64,000 nt of DNA from DASUNQ01 sp035536455 (lineage in GTDB: Bacteria; Acidobacteriota; Thermoanaerobaculia; Multivoradales; UBA5704): positions 26,521-90,520 of the forward strand of contig DATLOC010000005.1 of the NCBI GenBank assembly GCA_035536455.1, in the 5' to 3' direction. Shown one piece after another: positions 51,989 through 60,067 of this stretch (position 1 is the first letter of the stretch; each line of letters begins with the position of its first letter). The notes under the pieces are model-generated. The model made no database searches, was not told the origin of the DNA, and was given only the letters and a program-made list of their open reading frames with translations. Position numbers and translations under genes: made by a program.

Positions 51989-54900
51989 TCAGTGGAAGTC
52001 ATGGCTAGGCGTCGTCGCCGCGAGCTCCCGTAGGCTCCAGAAGCGCTCGCCGCGGACGGAGATCGAGCCGTCGCGGTTCTGGAGCACGCCCTCCACCACC
52101 AACCCCGAGGCGCCGACGACCAACCTCCGATGCTTCTGTAGGAGCTCGGGCTGGACGATGGCTTGGGACATCCCGGTCTCGTCCTCCAGGGTGATGAAGA
52201 GGAGGCCCTTGGCCGTGCCGGGGCGCTGGCGGACGATGACCGACCCCGCCACGCGCACGCGGTCGCCGTTGCGGTAGCGCGGTAGGTCGATCGCCGCCAC
52301 CACGCCCTTGCGCCGCAGCGCCTCGCGCAGGTAGGCGACCGGGTGCGGCCCCAGGGTGAGCTGGGTGCCGCCGAAGTCCTCCATGGTCTCCTCGGCCGGG
52401 GTCATCTCGGGGAGCGGCGAGGGCTCGGCGTCTTCCAGGGCGTCGAGGAGCGGCCCGGCCGGGCGAGCGATCCGCGCCACCTGCCAGAGCGCGGCGCGGC
52501 GGGTGACGCCGAAGGCGCCGAGCGCGCCGATCGCGGCCAGGGTCTCGAGCTCATCCTCGCGCAGGCCGCAGCGGCGGGCCAGGTCCTCGGCGTCGCGGAA
52601 CGGCCCGCCGCGCGCCCGCTCTTCGCCGATCCGCTGGCTCGCCGCCGCGCGCAGGCCGCGCACGAAGCGGAAGCCCACGCGCAGCGCGCCGGCCGGCCCG
52701 TCCGCGCCGTCCTCCCGCTCTTCCCAGATGCACTTCCACTCCGAGCGCTGGACGTCGACCGGGCGCACCTCGACGCCGTGCCGCTCGGCGTCCTTGACCA
52801 GGGTCGCCGGGTGGTAGAAGCCCATCGGCCAGGCGTTCAGCAGCCCGAGGTAGAAGGCGGTCGGGTGGTGGACCTTCAAGTAGGCGCTGGCGTAGGCGAT
52901 GAGAGCGAAGCTCGCCGCGTGCGACTCGGGGAAGCCGTAGAGGGCGAAGGCGGTGATGGCGTGGACGATCTCCTCCTGCGTCTGGCCGGCGATGCCGCGC
53001 GCCGTCATGCCGTCGCGCAGACGCTGCTCGATCGACCGCATCCGCTCGATCGAGCGCTTGAACCCCATCGCCCGCCGCAGCTCCTCGGCCTCGCCGCCGG
53101 TGAAGCCGGCGGCCACCATGGCGATGCGCAGGAGCTGCTCCTGGAAGAGCGGCACGCCGAGTGTGCGCTCCAGGATCGGCTGCAGGCTCGGGTGAGGGTA
53201 GGTGACCGCCTCGCGCCCCTGCCGCCGCTCGAAGTAGGGGTGGGCCATCTTGCCGACGATCGGGCCGGGGCGGATGATCGCGACCTGGATCACGATGTCG
53301 TAGAAGCGCTTCGGATTGTTGCGCGGCAGCGACGCCATCTGGGCGCGGCTCTCGACCTGGAAGACCCCCACCGTGTCGGCGCGACGGAGCATGGCGAAGA
53401 CCGCCGGATCGTCGGCGGGGAGCTGGGCGAGGTCGAGGTGCGTGCCCTCGTGCCGGCGCACCACCGGCACCATCTCCTCGAAGGCGGCGAGCATGCCGAG
53501 CCCGAGGAGGTCCACCTTGATGAGCCCGAGGTCGGCGCAGTCGTCCTTGTCCCACTGCACGACGACGCGCCCGGGCATCGAGGCCGGCTCGAGCGGCACC
53601 ACCTCGTCGAGCCGCCCCGCGGCGATGACCATCCCCCCCGAGTGCTGCCCCAGGTGGCGCGGCAGGTTGTGGATGCGCGTCCAGAGGTCGGCGAAGCGGC
53701 GCACCCGCCCCTCCTGCGGGTCGAGCCCACCGGCGGCGAGCTCGGCGGCGAAGGACTTGGGGTCGCCGCGCGCCAGGTCGTAGGTGAAGCTGCCGAGCTG
53801 GTCGGCGAGGCGGTCGATCTGCTCGGCCGAGTAGCCGAAGGCCTTCGCCACCTCGCGCGTCGCCGAGCGGTCGCGGTAGGTGATGACGTTGGCGGTCATC
53901 GCCGCGCCGTGCTCGCCGTAGCGGCGGTAGACGTACTGGATGACCTTCTCGCGCTGGTCGCCGGAGGGGAGGTCGAGGTCGATGTCCGGCCACTCGCCGC
54001 GCTCCTCGGAGAGGAAGCGCTCGAAGAGCAGGTCCATCTTGACCGGATCGACCGCGGTGATGGAGAGCGCGAAGCAGACCGCGCTGTTGGCCGCCGAGCC
54101 GCGCCCCTGCACCAGGATCGACTCGCGCTGGCAGAACTGGACCATGTCCCAGACGATCAGGAAGTACCCCGCGAGATCGAGCTTCTCGATCAGCGCCAGC
54201 TCCTTTTCGAGCTGCGCCTGGGCGCGCGCGGTGAGCGGGCGGAAGCGGGCGCGGGCGCCGTTCCAGGTGACGTGGCGGAGGTAGGAGGCCGGCGTCTCGC
54301 CCGGCGGCAGCGGGTAGTCGGGGAAGCGGTAGCCCAGGTCGGCCAGGGTGAAGTCGAGGCGCGCGGCGAGGTCGGAGGCGCCGGCGACCGCCTCCGGCAG
54401 GTCGGCGAAGCGGCGGGCCATCTCGGCGGCGGGCTTCAAGTGCCGCTCGCGGTGGGCGGCGAGGAGGGTGCCGGCGGCGTCGAGGGTCGTGTGGTGGCGG
54501 ATGCAGGTGAGGACGTCGTGGAGGGCCTTGTCCTCCGGCCGCGCGTAGCGGGCGCCGTTGGTGGCGACGAGCGGCAGGCCGAGGGCGCGCGCCAGCTCGA
54601 CGGCGGCGCGGTTGGCGTGCTCCTCCTCGGGCCGGCGGTGGCGCTGCAGCTCGACGTGGAGGCGGCCGGGGAAGAGGCGGCCGAGCCGCTCGAGGAGGCG
54701 GCGGCCGCGCTCCGCGCCGCCCTTGCGCAAGGCGGCGGCGAGCGGGCCGTCGGGGCCGCCGGTCAGGCAGCGGAGCCCGGCCGCGTGCTCGGCGACCAGC
54801 TCCCAGGTGGCCCGCGCCTCCCCCTTGGACCGGCCGCGCGCCGCGGCCGAAAGGAGCCGGCAGAGGTTCTTGTAGCCGGCGCGGCTCTCGACGAGGAGGG

Positions 54901-55405
54901 TGAGCCGCTCGCCCGGCGGCACCGGCGGCGGCACGGCGCGCGACTCCGGACGCGGCGCGGCAGCGGTCTCCGGCGGCGCCACCAGCCCGAGCGGCCCGGA
55001 GCGGCGCCCGGGCCGCGCCGGGTCGATCGCCACCTCCGCCCCGACCAGCGCCCTGACGCCGGCCTGGCGCGCCGCCTGGTAGAAGCGCGGCGCGCCATAG
55101 ATCCCTTGCGCGTCCACCAGCGCCACCGCGGGCAGCTCCAGGGCGGCGGCCTGCTCGATGAGGTCTTCGGGGAGCGAGGCGCCGTCGAGGAAGGAGAAGG
55201 CGGAGGCGGCGCGCAGCTCGGCGTAGGGCGGGGCCTTGGCGCCGCGCGGGCGGCGGGGCGGGGGAGGCGGGCGCGGCGGCAGCGGCACCGGCGCCTCGCC
55301 CGGACGGTCCCCCGGCAGCGTCTCGGCCTTGCGCAGCCCGGAGAGATCGAGCCACCGCCCGACCTCGCGGGCGGGCGGCGCGGGAGGATCGTCCGGCGCC
55401 TTCAT
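51989..55405 (-). CDS. dnaE2: Error-prone DNA polymerase III alpha subunit
   Basis: The 1138-residue product has the PHP domain at residues ~60-280 (YAELRAASAFSFLDGAS, ALVDAQGIYGAPRFY). The polymerase core follows, with the metal-binding PDIDLDLPSGDQREKV and the third Asp in KVDLLGLGMLAAFEE. Fingers and helix-hairpin-helix region (DLARRCGLREDELETLAAIG) come next, and an OB fold (RVRVAGSVIVRQRPGTAKG) at the end. The order and length match DnaE2/ImuC, which copies damaged DNA and is induced by the SOS response. imuA and imuB are not adjacent and no LexA box was recognised. The N-terminal 55 residues are Pro/Arg-rich. TAGTCT lies 6 nt before the ATG. Confidence 0.93.
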   Translation of the reverse strand: MKAPDDPPAPPAREVGRWLDLSGLRKAETLPGDRPGEAPVPLPPRPPPPPRRPRGAKAPPYAELRAASAFSFLDGASLPEDLIEQAAALELPAVALVDAQGIYGAPRFYQAARQAGVRALVGAEVAIDPARPGRRSGPLGLVAPPETAAAPRPESRAVPPPVPPGERLTLLVESRAGYKNLCRLLSAAARGRSKGEARATWELVAEHAAGLRCLTGGPDGPLAAALRKGGAERGRRLLERLGRLFPGRLHVELQRHRRPEEEHANRAAVELARALGLPLVATNGARYARPEDKALHDVLTCIRHHTTLDAAGTLLAAHRERHLKPAAEMARRFADLPEAVAGASDLAARLDFTLADLGYRFPDYPLPPGETPASYLRHVTWNGARARFRPLTARAQAQLEKELALIEKLDLAGYFLIVWDMVQFCQRESILVQGRGSAANSAVCFALSITAVDPVKMDLLFERFLSEERGEWPDIDLDLPSGDQREKVIQYVYRRYGEHGAAMTANVITYRDRSATREVAKAFGYSAEQIDRLADQLGSFTYDLARGDPKSFAAELAAGGLDPQEGRVRRFADLWTRIHNLPRHLGQHSGGMVIAAGRLDEVVPLEPASMPGRVVVQWDKDDCADLGLIKVDLLGLGMLAAFEEMVPVVRRHEGTHLDLAQLPADDPAVFAMLRRADTVGVFQVESRAQMASLPRNNPKRFYDIVIQVAIIRPGPIVGKMAHPYFERRQGREAVTYPHPSLQPILERTLGVPLFQEQLLRIAMVAAGFTGGEAEELRRAMGFKRSIERMRSIEQRLRDGMTARGIAGQTQEEIVHAITAFALYGFPESHAASFALIAYASAYLKVHHPTAFYLGLLNAWPMGFYHPATLVKDAERHGVEVRPVDVQRSEWKCIWEEREDGADGPAGALRVGFRFVRGLRAAASQRIGEERARGGPFRDAEDLARRCGLREDELETLAAIGALGAFGVTRRAALWQVARIARPAGPLLDALEDAEPSPLPEMTPAEETMEDFGGTQLTLGPHPVAYLREALRRKGVVAAIDLPRYRNGDRVRVAGSVIVRQRPGTAKGLLFITLEDETGMSQAIVQPELLQKHRRLVVGASGLVVEGVLQNRDGSISVRGERFWSLRELAATTPSHDFH

Positions 55406-55411
55406 GACGGG

Positions 55412-55417
55412 AGACTA
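55412..55417 (-). promoter_or_regulatory. -10 box TAGTCT of a leaderless promoter (dnaE2)
   Basis: On the minus strand TAGTCT is followed by CCCGTC and the ATG; there is no ribosome binding site. The divergent GNAT gene has its own box 30 bp away. Confidence 0.5.
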
Positions 55418-55447
55418 GGCGCAACTCGGGCGTAAATCAAGGCGGCA

Positions 55448-55453
55448 TAGCAT
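55448..55453 (+). promoter_or_regulatory. -10 box TAGCAT of a leaderless promoter (GNAT gene)
   Basis: TAGCAT ends 6 nt before the ATG at 55460. Confidence 0.5.
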
Positions 55454-55459
55454 GCGGGG

Positions 55460-55993
55460 ATGACGGAAGACACCGCGGCGGTCCTCATCCGCGCGGAGGA
55501 GCCGGCGGACGCCGCCGCGGTCCGCGCGGTGAACGAGCTGGCGTTCGGGCAGCCGGTCGAGGCCGACCTCGTGGACGCCCTGCGCGCCGCGGGGAAGGCG
55601 GTCGTGGCGCTCGTCGCCGTCGCCGGCGGGCGGGTCGTCGGGCACATCCTGTTCAGCGAGGTGCGGATCGAGCCCGACGCCGGCGATGCCGCCGCGGTTG
55701 CCGCGGGGCTCGCGCCGATGGCCGTCCTCCCCGAGTTCCAGCGCCGGGGCATCGGCTCGCGTCTCGTCGAGGCGGGGCTCGCGCGCTGCCGCGAGGCCGG
55801 CTACGGCGCCTCGATCGTCCTCGGCCACCCCGAGTACTACCCGCGCTTCGGCTACGTCCCCGCGAGCCGCTTCAGCGTCCGCTCGACCTACGAGGTTCCG
55901 GACGAGGTCTTCATGGCCCAGGAGCTCCGCCCCGGCGCCCTCGCCGCCGCCGCCGGCCTCGCCCGCTACGCCCCCGAGTTCGACGCGGCCTGA
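55460..55993 (+). CDS. GNAT family N-acetyltransferase
   Basis: The 177-residue product has the acetyl-CoA site PEFQRRGIGSRLVEAGLA near residue 95, preceded by the beta strand LAPMAVLP. YPRFGYVPASRF is typical of the YhbS-like subgroup, whose members act on small amines or proteins. The substrate is unknown. It is divergent from dnaE2 and monocistronic. Confidence 0.88.
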   Translation: MTEDTAAVLIRAEEPADAAAVRAVNELAFGQPVEADLVDALRAAGKAVVALVAVAGGRVVGHILFSEVRIEPDAGDAAAVAAGLAPMAVLPEFQRRGIGSRLVEAGLARCREAGYGASIVLGHPEYYPRFGYVPASRFSVRSTYEVPDEVFMAQELRPGALAAAAGLARYAPEFDAA

Positions 55994-56104
55994 GCAGTAG
56001 CCCCGGCGCGCTCTTCCCCCCGGCGCGCACCTCCTTCTTTTAGCAGGCAATCCCTCCGTCTCGCGGCAAGGGAGCCGCGAGGCGCCTTCCTTGGGAGACC
56101 GTTC

Positions 56105-58666
56105 ATGACAGGCAAGGGAGCAGTCCGCCGCTGGCGGACCCTATGGGCGGCCGGAGTTTTGGCGGCCGCCGCGTTCACCACGGCGGCTGCGGCGCAGCCG
56201 GTGGAGCAGGGCCGGGGCGTGGACCACCGGGTCGACTACGGGTCCTTCACCCAGCTCGGTCCGTGGGACGACCGCAACTACCAGGTCAGGCTCCAGGACT
56301 TGGCCGTCCTCGCTCCCAACGAGCACGAGCTGAAGGACCCCATCCCGGTCTTCTTCCGCATCGAGCTGCGCAAGGCCATCCCCGACATGCCGCGCAGCGG
56401 CCCGGCGCAGTACCCGCGTAGCGCGCTGCAGGTCTTCGAGCTCAAGTACGGCGGCTACCTGGTCAACGGCAAGCTCTACCGCGGCGCGATCTTCAAGGAC
56501 GGCCGCTTCGTCGTCGTCGAGGAGGACGGGATCACCGAGGAGGAGTTCGAGGAGCAGGCTCTGACCTCCGACGTGCGCGTCACCTCGCCGACCGGCGCCG
56601 CCGAGTCGGCTATCAAGATCCATCCGACCGACGTCAACAAAGTGGTCGCCGGCTCGAACGGTCCGGGGTCCGGGCAGATCATGTGGTACTCGACCAACGG
56701 CGGCTCCTCCTGGACCCAGGCCGCCGCCCTGCCGCTGGGCGGCACCTGCTGCGACCCGACGGTGGACTGGTCCTCGAACGGGCAGTACGCCTACACCTCC
56801 ACCCTCGGCGGCTGCGGCGCGGTGTGCAACGTCTGGGTCTACCGCTCGTCGGACGGCGGCGCCACCTGGAACGACCTGGCGACGATCACGCCCGGCGACG
56901 GCCGGCGCGAGGTCACCTCGTCGAACACCAGCGACAAGCAGTACATCCACGTCGACAAGTTCGCGACCTCCCCCTTCCGCGACAACATCTACCAGTGCTG
57001 GCACGACAACAACGTCCTGAAGCACTCCCGCTCGACCGACTTCGCCCACACCTGGAGCGCGCCGCTGACGATGTCGAGCGGCACCAGCCAGTCGGGCATC
57101 GGCTGCGACCTGACGACCGACAAGAGCGGCAACGTCTACTACTTCTGGCCGGCCCCCAACGGCAAGACCATCCTTTCGCGCAAGTCGACCAACGGCGGCA
57201 CGAGCTTCGCCGGAGTGGTCACCGTGGCCACCACGCAGGACGGCTACGACTTCGCGATCCCGGCGATGGAGACGCGCCGCGCCTTCATCTACGCCTCCGC
57301 CGACGCCGACCTCTCGAGCGGCGCCTTCGCCAACTCGATCTACGTCGCCTGGACCGACACCACCGCCCCCGAGACCTCGCCGCCCGCCAACAACCACGGC
57401 CGCATCCGCGTCGCCTACTCCCGCGACGGCGGCGCCACCTGGACGGTCCGCACGCCGCACGAGACGGCCGACGCCGCGAGCGTCGACCGCTTCCACCCCT
57501 GGCTCGGGGTCGGGCCGGACGGCAAGGTCTACGTCGCCTTCTACGACACCCGCCGCAGCCCGACGCGGGTGGGCGTGGACATCTTCTACTCGGTCTCTTC
57601 CGACGGCGGCGACACCTGGCCGACGCCGGTCCGCCTGACCAGCGTCCTTTCGCCGCAGATCGACACCGGCTTCGAGTGGGGCGACTACAACGGCCTCGAC
57701 GTCGTCGGCAACCAGCTCATCACGATCTTCACCGACAACCGCAACGAGAGCGGCGGCGGCACCGACTCGGTCGACGTCTACGCCGCCGGCTTCCAGATCG
57801 GCGGCGGCCCGGGCAACACGGCGCCGGTCGTGACCATCACCGCGCCGGCCAACGGCAGCTCCTTCGCCCAGGGCGCCTCGATCACCTTCACCGGCACCGC
57901 CAACGACGCCGAGGACGGCAACATCTCGACGAGCCTCACCTGGACCTCGAGCATCAACGGCACCATCGGCAGCGGCGCCTCGTTCAGCACCTCGTCGCTG
58001 TCGGCGGGGAGCCACACCATCACCGCTTCGGTGACCGACAGCGGCGGCCTCCCCGGCTCGGCGCAGATCACCCTGACCGTGACCAGCGGCTCGACCACGC
58101 TGACCTTCGACTCGGTGGCTTCTCAGGACGGCCGTATCTGGGAGTCGGGCGAGAACGGCAACGTCGGCGGCGGCGGCAACGCGACCGAGAACTCGACCAT
58201 CGCCCTCCGCGTCGGCGACACCAACGTGGACGAGCAGTACAAGAACATCGTCTCCTTCAACACGGCGTCGATCCCGGACGGCGCGACGATCCTCTCGGCG
58301 AGCCTGCGCCTGGTGCGCGGCGCCATATCCGGCACCAACCCCTACACCACGCACGGCCCGTGCGTCGCCGACATCGTCACCGGCGGCTTCGGCGGCTCGA
58401 CGGCCTTCGCCTTCTCCGACTGGCAGGCGGCGGCGACGGCGACCGGCGTCGTCACCCTGTCGAACCCCACCGTCAACGGCGCGGCCTCGACGGGGAGCCT
58501 GAGCGCGGCCGGGTTGAGCGCCATCAACAAGACCGGCACGACGCAGCTCCGCGTCTACTGCACGCTCGGTGACAACGACGACTTGGCCTTCGACTACATC
58601 GGCTTCTACCCCGGTGAGACCGTTACGGCCGCGAACCGGCCGCAGCTGACCGTGACGTACCAGTAG
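56105..58666 (+). CDS. Secreted sialidase-like BNR propeller protein with an Ig-like domain
   Basis: GGGAGA precedes the ATG. The 853-residue protein has a signal peptide (about residues 1-30, ending AAA). Residues ~140-560 form a BNR/sialidase-like propeller with Asp-box repeats such as STNGGSSWTQ, SSDGGATWND, SRDGGATWTV and SSDGGDTWPT. Residues ~575-660 are a Big/PKD-like domain (PVVTITAPANGSSF). The last ~190 residues resemble DNRLRE-type beta domains with LRVGDTNVDEQYKNIVSF. No Arg triad of true sialidases could be confirmed. It probably binds or trims extracellular glycans. No sorting tail is present. Confidence 0.8.
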   Translation: MTGKGAVRRWRTLWAAGVLAAAAFTTAAAAQPVEQGRGVDHRVDYGSFTQLGPWDDRNYQVRLQDLAVLAPNEHELKDPIPVFFRIELRKAIPDMPRSGPAQYPRSALQVFELKYGGYLVNGKLYRGAIFKDGRFVVVEEDGITEEEFEEQALTSDVRVTSPTGAAESAIKIHPTDVNKVVAGSNGPGSGQIMWYSTNGGSSWTQAAALPLGGTCCDPTVDWSSNGQYAYTSTLGGCGAVCNVWVYRSSDGGATWNDLATITPGDGRREVTSSNTSDKQYIHVDKFATSPFRDNIYQCWHDNNVLKHSRSTDFAHTWSAPLTMSSGTSQSGIGCDLTTDKSGNVYYFWPAPNGKTILSRKSTNGGTSFAGVVTVATTQDGYDFAIPAMETRRAFIYASADADLSSGAFANSIYVAWTDTTAPETSPPANNHGRIRVAYSRDGGATWTVRTPHETADAASVDRFHPWLGVGPDGKVYVAFYDTRRSPTRVGVDIFYSVSSDGGDTWPTPVRLTSVLSPQIDTGFEWGDYNGLDVVGNQLITIFTDNRNESGGGTDSVDVYAAGFQIGGGPGNTAPVVTITAPANGSSFAQGASITFTGTANDAEDGNISTSLTWTSSINGTIGSGASFSTSSLSAGSHTITASVTDSGGLPGSAQITLTVTSGSTTLTFDSVASQDGRIWESGENGNVGGGGNATENSTIALRVGDTNVDEQYKNIVSFNTASIPDGATILSASLRLVRGAISGTNPYTTHGPCVADIVTGGFGGSTAFAFSDWQAAATATGVVTLSNPTVNGAASTGSLSAAGLSAINKTGTTQLRVYCTLGDNDDLAFDYIGFYPGETVTAANRPQLTVTYQ

Positions 58667-58688
58667 ACGCATCTCTTCGCGAAGGTAC

Positions 58689-58719
58689 CCGACGGTCGGG
58701 CTCTCCGCCCGGCCGTCGG
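58689..58719 (+). terminator. GC-rich 13-bp hairpin after the BNR gene
   Basis: CCGACGGTCGGGC (58689-58701) pairs with GCCCGGCCGTCGG (58707-58719) with one T-G pair around a 5-nt loop, 23 bp after the stop. No T-run follows. Confidence 0.6.
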
Positions 58720-58763
58720 CCTCGGCTACAATCCCGCGACCCCTGGGAGGGGTGGGGAGTGTG

Positions 58764-59621
58764 ATGGCATCCAAGGTCGGGATCTACGTCGACGTCGAGA
58801 ACATCACCCGCAACGGCGGCTACGGCATGCGCTACGACGTGCTGCGGGAGTTCGCCTGCCGCGACGGCTCGGAGGCGCTGCGCATGAACGCCTATGTCCG
58901 CTTCGACGAGGAGCGGGCGCGGCGGCGCGATCCCGGCTACGCCACGGTGCTGGAGTTCCACTCGCGGCTCCGCGACATCGGCTTCAAGGTGGTGGAGAAG
59001 CCGATCCGCTGGCTCGTCGATACCCAGACCAAGGAGCGCTACGGCAAGGCCAACGCCGACCTCGACATGGCGGTCGACCTCCTCTTGCAGTCGGAGCGGC
59101 TGGACCGGGTGGTGCTGGCGACCGGCGACGGCGACTTCACCAAGGTCGTCGAGGCGCTCCAGAACCGCGGTCTCAGGATCGAGGTCGCGGCCTTCGACAA
59201 CGTCTCCTCCGACCTGCGCAACCAGGCCGACCTCTTCATCTCCGGCTACGTCATCCCCAACCTCCTCGGCACCCCGGAGACGGTGGAGAAGAAGCCCTGG
59301 GGCGAGGAGGGCTCGCGGGTGCGCGGCGCCTGCTACTGGGTGGACCGCGACAAGGGGTACGGGTTCCTGCGCTTCCTGCAGCGGATCAACGAGAACCTCT
59401 GGATCTACGACTCCCGCCGCCCCGGCTCGCCCTTCGCCAACTGCTTCTTCCACGTCACCGAGCTCGAGGACGAGACGGTCTTCGACCGCCTGCCCAACCG
59501 GGAGGTCATCCTGCAGTTCCTCTTGAAGCGTGGCGAGAAGGGGTGGGAGGCGCAGGGGATCCAGGTCGTGGGCGGCCCGGTGGCGCCGTCCGGTCCACCG
59601 CCGCAGACCGCGGCGAGCTGA
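58764..59621 (+). CDS. NYN (LabA-like) nuclease domain fused to a cold-shock-like domain
   Basis: I choose the ATG at 58764 (285 residues); a GTG 12 nt upstream is possible, and TACAAT at 58727-58732 can serve as -10. Residues ~3-165 are a NYN/DUF88 domain: GIYVDVENITRNGG, then DLDMAVDLLL and ATGDGDFTKVVEALQNRG, giving the Asp residues of a PIN-like RNase site. Residues ~190-260 read GACYWVDRDKGYGFLRF and later CFFHVTELED, matching the two RNA-binding motifs of cold-shock domains. The fusion suggests an RNA-targeted nuclease or RNA-binding regulator. Confidence 0.8.
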   Translation: MASKVGIYVDVENITRNGGYGMRYDVLREFACRDGSEALRMNAYVRFDEERARRRDPGYATVLEFHSRLRDIGFKVVEKPIRWLVDTQTKERYGKANADLDMAVDLLLQSERLDRVVLATGDGDFTKVVEALQNRGLRIEVAAFDNVSSDLRNQADLFISGYVIPNLLGTPETVEKKPWGEEGSRVRGACYWVDRDKGYGFLRFLQRINENLWIYDSRRPGSPFANCFFHVTELEDETVFDRLPNREVILQFLLKRGEKGWEAQGIQVVGGPVAPSGPPPQTAAS

Positions 59622-59634
59622 CGCGCGCCGCGCG

Positions 59635-59985
59635 CTACCCGATCTTCTCCGGCGTGAACGACGGCGGGTCGCTGGCCGGGAAGGACTCCACCGAGGCCTC
59701 GTCGACGACGTCCAGCTCCTCCCGCCAGCGGCGCGGCTGCGCCCAGGGGCGCGGCGGCGGGGGGGGCGTCTCGGCGCGGGCCAGGCCCGGCTCGTCGTCG
59801 GCGGTGTTCCACCCCAGCGCGCCGTAGACCGGGCAGTGGCCGCTGGCGCCGCGCGCGGCGAGGCCGGCCCCGCCCAGGGCGGTCAGCAGCCCCAGCGGCG
59901 AGCGCCGCGACACCCCCCAGGCGATGAGCGCGCCGGCGGCGAGCAGCGACCCCAGGCGCTCCACCTTCGAGAGATTGATCTCCAT
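59635..59985 (-). CDS. DUF2892-type small membrane protein
   Basis: The ATG at 59985 follows GGAGGAGA and gives 116 residues; a longer open frame upstream is not supported. Two membrane segments (LLAAGALIAWGVS and LGLLTALGGAGLAARG) and a CPVYGALG end match DUF2892/YgaP-type proteins. The tail has DEASVESFPASDPPSF, a short motif seen in many uncharacterised bacterial proteins. Its function is unknown. Confidence 0.75.
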   Translation of the reverse strand: MEINLSKVERLGSLLAAGALIAWGVSRRSPLGLLTALGGAGLAARGASGHCPVYGALGWNTADDEPGLARAETPPPPPRPWAQPRRWREELDVVDEASVESFPASDPPSFTPEKIG

Positions 59986-60067
59986 CGCAAGTCTCCTCCG
60001 GGGTCGAATGGCGGCCCGACGGGGGGGAAGCGCCGCAAGGCGTGTGCCACGCCGGCTTTGAAGGGGC

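Noticed and set aside
51989..55405. dnaE2 as the replicative dnaE
   Set aside because: Length of 1138 residues, end after the OB fold and family blocks match the error-prone branch.
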